Source: Anomaloglossus baeobatrachus (lineage: Eukaryota > Chordata > Amphibia > Anura > Aromobatidae). From it: a stretch of 64,000 nucleotides of DNA. The position numbers and the translations under genes are program-made. Every line of letters starts with the position of its first letter. Within the stretch, counting starts at the first letter, position 1. Positions 25,301-33,632 of this stretch are shown piece by piece. The stretch is from contig NC_134364.1 of NCBI RefSeq assembly GCF_048569485.1, positions 129,309,089-129,373,088 of the forward strand, given 5' to 3'. Below the pieces are notes generated by a model. It saw only the letters and a program-made list of their open reading frames with translations, did no database searches and was not told where the DNA came from.

Positions 25301-26795
25301 CAACAGTGCATGTTTTCAGGATTTCCTTAGTATTGCACACGTGATAATTTAATCACCTGCACAGATGATGATTCCAACACCCATGCAATGCTAAGGAAAT
25401 CCTGAAAACATGCACTGTTGGCGGCCCTCGAGGACTGGAGTTGGGGAACCCTGCTATACAGACTCATCTGCAGGTTTTTCCCTCCGCTCTCTGTACAGAC
25501 ACATCTGTAGGTTTTCCCCTCCGCTCTCTGTACAGACACATCTGCAGGTTTTCCCCTCCGCTCTCTGTACACATATCTGCAGGTTTTTCCTCCACTTTCT
25601 ATATAGACACATCTGCAGGTTTTTCTTTCCGCTCTCTATATAGACACATCTGCAGGTTTTTCTTTCCGCTCTCTATACAGACACATCTGCAGGTTTTTCT
25701 TTCCGCTCTCTATACAGACACATCTGCAGGTTTTTCTCACTATCTGACAAAATCAGAATAAACTTTTCCCAATTTCGGTCAATTAAGAACCAAAATTCTT
25801 TCTATTTGCCAAATGCCAGAATAATGAGAGAGGGAAGGTTTTCAGGCATTTTTCTTCCTTTCTGCACAGTGACGTTTCCTCCTAAGGGTTTCAACTGTAT
25901 GAGGGAGTCGGAGTCACTCCATTTTATACTGACTCAGACTCCAACTCCACAGCCCTGATCTTATCCTCCAGTCACCTCCAGAGCTGCAGTCACTATTCTG
26001 CTGTTACATCAGGTCTTATCCTCCAGATCTGCAGTCACTACTCCACTCACATCCAGAGACGCTACCCTACAGCAGAGGAGAGCTAACAGTTTGTGCATGC
26101 AGCTCTGGATGTGACCAGAGTTGAACACCTCCCTGGTGCAGGTGGGTAGGGGGCAGCGGCACAGTCAGCACTCACCATGCTGGTGTTCAGGTTGCGGTCC
26201 ACCTTGCAGAATGTGTGGGGAGTGCTGTCGCCCTTGCTGGGATTGATGATGCAGATGTCCATGACGCCCAGTGTGTTGAGCCCCAGGGACTCGGGTGCCC
26301 GCTTGTAGGTGAGGAAGGTCTTGGGATGTCCAGGGGCCCCAGAGCTGAGGTTGGCAGAGTGACTGTAGGGGGTGGTGTCGATCACCTGGAATCCAGGGCG
26401 CAGGGTCTCTTTCCCCTCATAGTGGACACTGTGGAGAGGGCACACTAGTTATAACCAGCTGGTACCCGGTGCCTGCACTTCTCGCGAGGGGAGCCTCACC
26501 CCAGCTCGGTGATGGGCGTCTTGTCCCGGCCACGGCGGTAGCACAGGTACATCTGCTGGTTGTTAATGAAGCTGGAGCTGAGGTCGGCCGTGTGGCCCCC
26601 CGGGGTCTTCTCAATGCAGGTAAATCCATGCGGCACATCCTCAGCCTGAGAGCGGATGATGACGGCCACATCGGTGACTGGTTCTGCCGGCCGTGCTGGT
26701 CTCTGCCGGTTCTCCTCCTCCAGCGGGCGAGTTGTGCCCGTCAGCCCCGCCACCACAAAGTAATCCACCAACTTGGGCGGCCCCTCCTCCGTCAT
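10897..26795 (-). CDS. DENND4B: DENND4B, DENN domain-containing protein 4B, complete, 27 coding exons
   Basis: The DENND4 family are guanine-nucleotide exchange factors for Rab10 acting on vesicle membranes. The exons, 5' to 3', are 26795-26500, 26428-26176, 23620-23551, 23480-23311, 23245-23004, 22889-22823, 22743-22685, 22582-22438, 22364-22189, 22122-22022, 21946-21731, 21656-21511, 20835-20696, 20613-20490, 20417-20211, 20115-19987, 19551-19380, 13348-13181, 13101-12686, 12614-12498, 12423-12248, 12124-11989, 11917-11675, 11602-11503, 11420-11252, 11184-11120 and 11042-10897. Every junction is GT-AG and every phase agrees, giving 1,482 codons plus TAG. The N-terminus [13 protein letters not shown] and the C-terminus [13 protein letters not shown] match DENND4B. 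DENND4A and DENND4C are the alternatives, but the position next to CRTC2 and the overall length favour 4B. A noncoding first exon is expected upstream and was not identified with certainty. Confidence 0.95.
13430..14150 (+). mobile_element. decayed Tc1/mariner element
   Basis: The left part carries AAGTGGTTGCATAAGTGTTC and ACACCCTC, and the right part carries TACGCAACCACATAAATTTA and TTTAGTTTGTTTTTCAACTA, ending ACAGGGGTGTGTAGACTTAT. These words are characteristic of vertebrate Tc1-like elements. Only a scrap of the transposase N-terminal region remains (a helix-turn-helix-like AACATTTCC...CATAGACACTGTGAAGACG stretch), and most of the transposase gene is missing. A clear left inverted repeat is not visible. 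The element sits in DENND4B intron 17 and its right end abuts the satellite array. Confidence 0.7.
14150..19245. repeat. 37/38-bp satellite filling DENND4B intron 17, about 135 units
   Basis: The unit is TATATCGGGAGTGATGTCAC followed by CTCCGTACATTACCTCC (37 bp) or by CTCCGTACATTATCCTCC (38 bp). Variant sites (TATAGGG for TATCGGG, GCACATT for GTACATT, GTTATG for GTGATG) recur in patches, which suggests repeated local duplications of short blocks. Each unit contains GTGATGTCAC. The array takes up five sixths of the intron and ends in diverged sequence at about 19245. Confidence 0.97.
19380..20835 (-). CDS. DENND4B: DENND4B exons 13-17: linker and PPR-like helical region
   Basis: These exons encode about residues 647 to 904. 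Exons 15 and 16 carry helical repeats typical of the DENND4 middle region, including [20 protein letters not shown] and [20 protein letters not shown] followed by [16 protein letters not shown]. The last has the form of a pentatricopeptide repeat, which DENND4 proteins are known to carry. Exon 17 (19551-19380) contains [16 protein letters not shown]. The role of the PPR-like helices in this family is not settled. Confidence 0.88.
19690..19980. repeat. 45-bp minisatellite in DENND4B intron 16
   Basis: About six to seven units of CCCCCACATTACACTGACCC plus TCCCCACCACCACCACGTCAGGGGC occur, with one shortened unit near 19880. Diverged units extend left to about 19600, between exons 17 and 16. Confidence 0.85.
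20870..21475. repeat. 40-bp minisatellite in DENND4B intron 12
   Basis: Seven nearly identical 40-bp units (GATCGGGGCAAGCACAGCGG then ATGCCGAGGCCAGGCGCAGG) occupy about 21150-21430. Older diverged units lie to the left down to about 20930. Neighbouring exons end at 21511 and start at 20835, so the intron is almost wholly repeat. Confidence 0.93.
21511..23620 (-). CDS. DENND4B: DENND4B exons 3-12: uDENN-cDENN-dDENN exchange module
   Basis: Ten short exons encode about residues 183 to 647. The module reads [19 protein letters not shown], then [19 protein letters not shown] (uDENN), then [20 protein letters not shown] followed by [11 protein letters not shown] (cDENN core), then the dDENN part with [20 protein letters not shown] and QTRTQMFMQF-like helices (seen as [14 protein letters not shown]). 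In this family the module binds Rab10 and promotes GDP release. The introns here are 50 to 175 bases long except intron 10 and are free of large repeats, unlike the rest of the gene. Confidence 0.92.
23765..24070 (+). repeat. 55-bp dispersed minisatellite, left half (DENND4B intron 2)
   Basis: Four to five units of about 55 bp contain CCAGTCACCTCCAGAGCTGC and ACTATTCTGCTGTTACATC. The same family lies in the opposite orientation at 56950-57990 and as a scrap near 51090, so it is dispersed within this window. Confidence 0.88.
24365..25735. repeat. 37-bp minisatellite inside the hAT-like element
   Basis: About 31 units of CAGACACATCTGCAGGTTTT followed by TCCCTCCGCTCTCTATA are present. A CTCGCTATA variant recurs every few units (near 24665, 24850, 25030 and 25210), which shows a roughly 185-bp higher-order period. 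The array is interrupted by a small foldback element at 25268-25453. Confidence 0.95.
25268..25453. mobile_element. 186-bp palindromic MITE, hAT-like
   Basis: Two arms of roughly 75 bases (CCAGTCCTCGAGGGCCGCCA and its complement TGGCGGCCCTCGAGGACTGG) face each other around a short centre. The flanking 8-mers CTATACAA (25260-25267) and CTATACAG (25454-25461) match at seven of eight positions. The element interrupts one unit of the 37-bp array. It has no coding capacity. Confidence 0.88.
25958..26060 (+). repeat. 55-bp dispersed minisatellite, right half
   Basis: The array that stops at 24070 resumes here with CTTATCCTCCAGTCACCTCC and CTATTCTGCTGTTACATC, showing that the 24071-25957 element was inserted into it. 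Confidence 0.85.
26176..26795 (-). CDS. DENND4B: DENND4B exons 1-2: N-terminus and MABP domain
   Basis: Exon 1 (26795-26500, 98 codons plus 2 bases) and exon 2 (26428-26176) encode residues 1 to 183. They contain the MABP-type beta-prism region, recognised by [20 protein letters not shown], by [17 protein letters not shown] and by [14 protein letters not shown]. This domain binds acidic membranes in other proteins. The start ATG has G at -3. A possible splice acceptor (CCGCCAG) lies 18 bases upstream of it, so the 5' leader is probably spliced. Confidence 0.92.
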
Positions 26796-26803
26796 GGCTG
26801 CAT
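26792..26803 (-). promoter_or_regulatory. DENND4B: three-codon upstream ORF overlapping the DENND4B start
   Basis: On the minus strand the leader reads ATGCAGCCATGACG. The first ATG opens a Met-Gln-Pro-stop frame whose TGA overlaps the main ATG (ATGA). Both ATGs have G at -3. Such an arrangement can lower or couple translation of the main frame. It would count only if this leader is present in the mRNA. Confidence 0.4.
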
Positions 26804-26974
26804 TTCACGGGCGCTGGCGGAACAAAACCCCCATCAGGTCAATCAGAGTAATGAAGTGGGAGTAAGACCCCCACACACAGACCACTGAGGAAGCCACTCA
26901 CCCAGCAATGTGGTCCGACAGCAGGTGAGTGACCCGTTGCTCTCCAATCAGTAGTGGTGCAGCTGGGGGACGGT

Positions 26975-27850
26975 GGGGTCAGAACCAGGGATGACCCCAA
27001 ACTGGAGCGCTGCAGGCAGAGCCGAGGATAGCGCCACACAGGAGCGCTGCAGGCAGAGCCGAGGATGGCGCCACACAGGAGCGCTGCAGGCAGAGCCGAG
27101 GATGGCGTCACACAGGAGCGCTGCAGGCAGAGCCGAGGATGGCGCCACACAGGAGCACTGCAGGCAGAGACGGGGATGGCGCCACACAGGAGCACTGCAG
27201 GCAGAGCCAAGGCTGGCGCCACACAGGAGCACTGCAGGCAGAGCCGAGGATGGCGTCACACAGGAGCGCTGCAGGCAGAGCCGAGGATGGCGTCACACAG
27301 GAGCGCTGCAGGCAGAGCCGAGGATGGCGTCACACAGGAACGCTGCAGGCAGAGCCGAGGATGGCGCCAAACAGGAGCGCTGCAGGCAGAGCCGAGGATG
27401 GCGTCACACTGGAGCGCTGCAGGCAGAGCCGAGGATGGCGTCACACAGGAGCGCTGCAGGCAGAGCCGAGGATGGCGCCACACAGGAACGCTGCAGGCAG
27501 AGCCGAGGATGGCGCCACACAGGAGCGCTGCAGGCAGAGCCGAGGATGGCGTCACACAGGAGCGCTGCAGGCAGAGCTGAGGATGGCGTCACACAGGAGC
27601 GCTGCAGGCAGAGCCGAGGATGGCGTCACACAGGAGCGCTGCAGGCAGAGCCGAGGATGGCGTCACACAGGAACGCTGCAGGCAGAGCCGAGGATGGCGC
27701 CACACAGGAGCACTGCAGGCAGAGCCGAGGATGGCGTCACACAGGAGCGCTGCAGGCAGAGCTGAGGATGGAGTCACACAGGAGCGCTGCAGGCAGAGCC
27801 GAGGATGGCGTCACACAGGAGCGCTGCAGGCAGAGCCGAGGATGGCGCGG
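26975..27850. repeat. 37-bp minisatellite upstream of DENND4B exon 1, about 24 units
   Basis: The unit is GGAGCGCTGCAGGCAGAGCC followed by GAGGATGGCGTCACACA (or GCGCCACACA). It lies just upstream of the DENND4B start exon, in what is probably its first intron. Each unit holds PstI-like CTGCAG and a CGTCAC or CGCCAC variant. The 307-codon frame across it is a repeat product. Confidence 0.96.
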
Positions 27851-28437
27851 TGGCAGCGCAGGAATCATCAGTGACAGGGCGAGATGCAGCAGCTGAAAGT
27901 GAGAGAAGAGGAAGCGCGTTACTTCCTGACCCCACAGCAGAATCTGCAGACTCAGGGGATGCTGGGAAATACAAAGCCGGGGAAGCCCCCGATGGCCGGA
28001 CACACAAAGAGCAGCCTTCAGGAGCTGCCAACAGTGGGCACATCCGGGCATCTGCATTGCAATCCCCCCAGAGGCTGTCAGACCAGCTCATAGGGGCTCA
28101 TTGTCAGTGCACGGGCACAAAGTCACAAGGATGAGAACAAGTGGCAGAGTGTGGGCAGAGAGCCGGGGGGAACACGAGGAGCCCCCCCAACCTGCCCGAC
28201 CGGCTACACAGGGTGAGGGGGTATCAGGGGCACACACATGGGGCGCGGGTAGAGGCATGAATGGAGCGGCCGCACCTGTCACCGCCTGGAAGACCTTCTA
28301 GGAGCTGAGCCCTAAAAATAGTCCCCAGCTAAAAATACCCCCCGGGGACGCAGGAACAGAGCACCCCCCACTGCCAAGACCCCCGAGCGTCAGTGACAGG
28401 CAGAGCAGCGAGCCCAGCGTGCTCCAGACAACACAGA
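27851..28437. other. unique island between two minisatellites
   Basis: This 590-base non-tandem stretch has no recognisable coding exon. It contains CACCTGTC (E-box, 28274), two MEF2-type AT cores (28312-28338) and GGGATGCTGGGAAATACAAA (about 27958), which resembles a ZNF143 site. It could be a DENND4B regulatory island or a first exon, but no proof is visible. Confidence 0.4.
28312..28338. promoter_or_regulatory. pair of MEF2-type sites
   Basis: CTAAAAATAG (28312-28321) fits the MEF2 consensus YTAWWWWTAR exactly, and CTAAAAATAC follows 17 bases later. An E-box lies about 40 bases upstream. Function is inferred from motifs only. Confidence 0.3.
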
Positions 28438-28439
28438 GA

Positions 28440-31400
28440 CAGCGCCCCCTAAATATACACCGCACCCGAGGATACTACCCCCGACACGCCAAATATACAC
28501 CGCACCCGAGGATACCACCCCCGACACGCCAAATATACACCGCACCCGAGGATACCACCCCCGACACGCCAAATATACACCGCACCCGAGGATACCACCC
28601 CCCCGACACGCCAAATATACACCGCACCCGAGGATACCACCCCCCCGACACGCCAAATATACACCGCACCCGAGGATACCACCCCCGACACACCAAATAT
28701 ACACCGCACCCGAGGATACTACCCCCGACACGCCAAATATACACCGCACCCGAGGATACTACCCCCGACACGCCAAATATACACCGCACCCGAGGATACT
28801 AACCCCGACACGCCAAATATACACCGCACCCGAGGATACTAACCCCGACACGCCAAATATACACCGCACCCGAGGATACTACCCCCGACACGCCAAATAT
28901 ACACCGCACCCGAGGATACTACCCCCGACACGCCAAATATACACCGCACCCGAGGATACTACCCCCGACACGCCAAATATACACCGCACCCGAGGATACC
29001 ACCCCGACACGCCAAATATACACCGCACCCGAGGATACTACCCCCGACACGCCAAATATACACCGCACCCGAGGATACTACCCCCGACACGCCAAATATA
29101 CACCGCACCCGAGGATACTACCCCCGACACGCCAAATATACACCGCACCCGAGGATACCACCCCGACACGCCAAATATACACCGCACCCGAGGATACCAC
29201 CCCCGACACGCCAAATATACACCGCACCCGAGGATACCACCCCCCCGACACGCCAAATATACACCGCACCCGAGGATACCACCCCCGACACGCCAAATAT
29301 ACACCGCACCCGAGGATACCACCCCCGACACGCCAAATATACACCGCACCCGAGGATACTACCCCCGACACGCCAAATATACACCGCACCCGAGGATACT
29401 ACCCCTGACACGCCAAATATACACCGCACCCGAGGATACTACCCCTGACACGCCAAATATACACCGCACCCGAGGATACCACCCCCCCGACACGCCAAAT
29501 ATACACCGCACCCGAGGATACTACCCCCGACACGCCAAATATACACCGCACCCGAGGATACTACCCCCGACACGCCAAATATACACCGCACCCGAGGATA
29601 CTACCCCCGACACGCCAAATATACACCGCACCCGAGGATACTACCCCCGACACGCCAAATATACACCGCACCCGAGGATACTACCCCCGACACGCCAAAT
29701 ATACACCGCACCCGAGGATACTACCCCCGACACGCCAAATATACACCGCACCCGAGGATACCACCCCCGACACGCCAAATATACACCGCACCCGAGGATA
29801 CTACCCCCGACACGCCAAATATACACCGCACCCGAGGATACCACCCCCCCGACACGCCAAATATACACCGCACCCGAGGATACCACCCCCCCGACACGCC
29901 AAATATACACCACACCCGAACATACCACCCCCCCCCCCGACACGCCAAATATACACCGCACCCGAGGATACCACCCCCCCGACACGCCAAATATACACCG
30001 CACCCGAGGATACCACCCCCCCGACACGCCAAATATACACCGCACCCGAGGATACCACCCCCCCGACACGCCAAATATACACCGCACCCGAACATACCAC
30101 CCCCGACACGCCAAATATACACCGCACCCGAGGATACTACCCCCGACACGCCAAATATACACCGCACCCGAGGATACCACCCCCCCGACACGCCAAATAT
30201 ACACCGCACCCGAGGATACTACCCCCGACACGCCAAATATACACCGCACCCGAGGATACCACCCCCCCGACACGCCAAATATACACCGCACCCGAGGATA
30301 CCACCCCCCGACACGCCAAATATACACCGCACCCGAGGATACCACCCCCCGACACGCCAAATATACACCGCACCCGAGGATACCACCCCCCCGAGACGCC
30401 AAATATACACCGCACCCGAGGATACTACCCCCGACACGCCAAATATACACCGCACCCGAGGATACTACCCCCGACACGCCAAATATACACCGCACCCGAG
30501 GATACTACCCCCGACACGCCAAATATACACCGCACCCGAGGATACTACCCCCGACACGCCAAATATACACCGCACCCGAGGATACTACCCCCGACACGCC
30601 AAATATACACCGCACCCGAGGATACCACCCCCGACACGCCAAATATACACCGCACCCGAGGATACTACCCCCGACACGCCAAATATACACCGCACCCGAG
30701 GATACCACCCCCCCGACACGCCAAATATACACCGCACCCGAGGATACCACCCCCCCGACACGCCAAATATACACCACACCCGAGGATACTACCCCCGACA
30801 CGCCAAATATACACCGCACCCGAGGATACCACCCCCGACACGCCAAATATACACCGCACCCGAGGATACCACCACCCCGACACGCCAAATATACACCGCA
30901 CCCGAGGATACCACCCCCCCGACACGCCAAATATACACCGCACCCGAGGATACCACCCCCCCGACACGCCAAATATACACCGCACCCGAACATACCACCC
31001 CGACACGCCAAATATACACCGCACCCGAGGATACTACCCCCGACACGCCAAATATACACCGCACCCGAGGATACCGCACCCGAGGATACTACCCCCGACA
31101 CGCCAAATATACACCGCACCCGAGGATACCACCCCCCCGACACGCCAAATATACACCGAACCCGAGGATACTACCCCCGACACGCCAAATATACACCGCA
31201 CCCGAGGATACCACCCCCCCGACACGCCAAATATACACCGCACCCGAGGATACCACCCCCCGACACGCCAAATATACACCGCACCCGAGGATACCACCCC
31301 CCCGAGACGCCAAATATACACTGCACCCGAACATACCACCCCCCCACACGCCAAATATACACCGCACCCAAGGATACCACCACCCCCCCGACACGCCAAA

Positions 31401-31740
31401 TATACACATCTGAACATACCCCCGCGACACGCCAAATATACACCGCACCCGAACATACCACCCCCCCCCCCCGACACGCCAAATATACACCGCACCCGAA
31501 CATACCACCCCCCCCCGACACGCCAAATATACACCGCACCCGAGGATACCACCCCCCCCAACAAGCCAAATATACGCGCAACCCGAGAATACCACCCCCC
31601 CCGACATGCCAAAAATATACACCGCACCCGAGGATACCACCACCCCCCGACACGCCAAATATACACCGCACCCGAGGATACCACCCCCCCATCATGCCAA
31701 ATATACACCGCACCCGAGGATACCACCCCCCATCACACCA
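28440..31740. repeat. 40-bp minisatellite, about 82 units
   Basis: The unit is GAGGATACTACCCCCGACAC followed by GCCAAATATACACCGCACCC, with length changes confined almost entirely to the C run (4 to 10 C). The right end (after 31300) is more diverged (CGAACATACC, ACAAGCC variants), so the left and middle are younger. The 80 to 280-codon frames are artefacts of the repeat. Confidence 0.97.
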
Positions 31741-33310
31741 AATATACTCCTCTCCTTTCCCGCATTTTGGCCCGCACTCTTTTCTTCCTCTTTTCCTCCC
31801 CCCACACGTCTCTCCTTGCCTCCCTTATCCCTCGGCCCCGCACACCTCTCCTTGCACCTCCCACTTACCCCTCGACCCCGTACGTCTTTGCTTGCACCTC
31901 CCCCTTACCCTTCGGCCCCGCACGCCTCTCCTTGCACCTCCCCCTTACCCCTCGGCCCCACACGCCTCTCCTTGTGCACCCCCTTACCCCTCGGCCCCGT
32001 ACGCCTCTCCTTGTGCACCCCCTTACCCCTCGGCCCCGCACGCCTCTCCTTGCACCTCCCCCTCGGCCCCGCACGCCTCTCCTTGCACCTCCCCCCTCGG
32101 CCCCGCAGGCCTCTCCTTGCACCTCCCCCTTCCCCCTCGGCCCCGTACACCTCTCCTTGCACCTCCCCCTTACCCCTCTGCCCCTTACCCCTCTCCTTGC
32201 TCCCCCCCTTACCCCTCTGCCCCTTACCCCTCTCCTTGCTCCCCCCTACCCCTCGGCCCCTTACCCCTCTCCTTGCTCCCCCCCTTACCCCTCGGCCCCG
32301 CACCCCTCTCCTTGCACCCCCCCCTTACCCCTCGGCCCCTTACCCCTCTCCTTGCACCCCCCCCTTACCCCTCGGCCCCTTACCCCTCTCCTTGCACCCC
32401 CCCTTACCCCTCGGCCCCTTACCCCTCTCCTTGCACCCCCCCTTACCCCTCGGCCCCTTACCCCTCTCCTTGCTCCCCCCCTTACCCCTCGGCCCCTTAC
32501 CCCTCTCCTTGCTCCCCCCCTTACCCCTCGGCCCCGCACCCCTCTCCTTGCACCCCCCCCTTACCCCTCGGCCCCGCACCCCTCTCCTTGCACCCCCCCC
32601 TTACCCCTCGGCCCCTTACCCCTCTCCTTGCACCCCCCCTTACCCCTCGGCCCCTTACCCCTCTCCTTGCACCCCCCCCTTACCCCTCGGCCCCTTACCC
32701 CTCTCCTTGCACCCCCCCTTACCCCTCGGCCCCTTACCCCTCTCCTTGCTCCCCCCCTTACCCCTCGGCCCCGCACCCCTCTCCTTGCACCCCCCCCTTA
32801 CCCCTCGGCCCCGCACCCCTCTCCTTGCACCCCCCCCTTACCCCTCGGCCCCGCACCCCTCTCCTTGCACCCCCCCTTACCCCTCGGCCCCGCACCCCTC
32901 TCCTTGCATCCCCCCCTTACCCCTCGGCCCCGCACCCCTCTCCTTGCATCCCCCCCTTACCCCTCGGCCCCGCACCCCTCTCCTTGCACCCCCCCTTACC
33001 CCTCGGCCCCGCACCCCTCTCCTTGCATCCCCCCCTTACCCCTCGGCCCCGCACCCCTCTCTTTGCATCCCCCCCTTACCCCTCCGCCCCTTACCCCTCT
33101 CCTTGCATCCCCCCCTTACCCCTCGGCCCCTTACCCCTCTCCTTGCATCCCCCCCTTACCCCTCGGCCCCGCACCCCTCTCTTTGCATCCCCCCCTTACC
33201 CCTCGGCCCCGCACCCCTCTCCTTGCACCCCCCACCCCCCCCTTACCCCTCCGCCCCTCACCCCTCTCCTTGCACCCCGCCTTACCGCTTGGCCCCGCAC
33301 CCCTCTCCTG
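31741..33310. repeat. 39/40-bp C-rich minisatellite, about 39 units
   Basis: The unit is CCCTTACCCCTCGGCCCCGC followed by ACCCCTCTCCTTGCACCCCC. The plus strand is strongly C-rich, so the minus strand is G-rich with many GGGG runs. Alternation of GGCCCCGCACCCC and GGCCCCTTACCCC subtypes marks blocks. The three open frames of 530 to 600 codons are stop-free readings of the repeat. Confidence 0.96.
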
Positions 33311-33632
33311 CACCCGGTCCGCCCACCTCTCTCCGGCCGCTCTCTCTCTGCGATCTCTCCTCACATTTCCCCGGTGACAGCTCCCGGTCTTCGTTGCTGT
33401 CACACAGCCCACCATAGAGCTGCCATTGAACGGTATAGCAGAGATTTAAGTCACCATAGAGACGCTTAACCTAGGATAGAACATCTACAGTCACCATGGA
33501 AATTGGCGGCTTTCATGATAGACGCAGATCTCGGAAAGAGCGGCCATGTTTACAACTGGGGCAGCTCGTACAATAGTCCAATCGCTGGTCTGCCCTCTAG
33601 TGAGCGCGCTGCAGTACTGCACCCTGTAAGGG
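33311..33632 (-). promoter_or_regulatory. unique island, candidate DENND4B promoter
   Basis: Between two minisatellites lies about 320 bases of unique sequence with CpG-containing words and several GCCAT/ATGGC motifs. CGGCCATGTT at 33541-33550 fits the YY1 core consensus, and GAGCGCGCTGCAG follows. YY1 sites often mark TATA-less promoters. The island is one of two places where the DENND4B first exon could lie; the other is 27851-28437. Orientation is assumed. Confidence 0.3.

Larger units (their letters stand above)
24071..25957. mobile_element. non-autonomous hAT-like element, 1.9 kb, enlarged by a minisatellite
   Basis: The element starts CAGGGCTGTGGAGTCGG and ends CCAACTCCACAGCCCTG, with further inverted similarity in GACTCC/GGAGTC words just inside. 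It splits the 55-bp array. The flanking 8-mers GTCTCATC and ATCTTATC match at six of eight sites, in keeping with an aged hAT duplication. No transposase is visible. Most of its length is the 37-bp array at 24365-25735. Confidence 0.8.
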
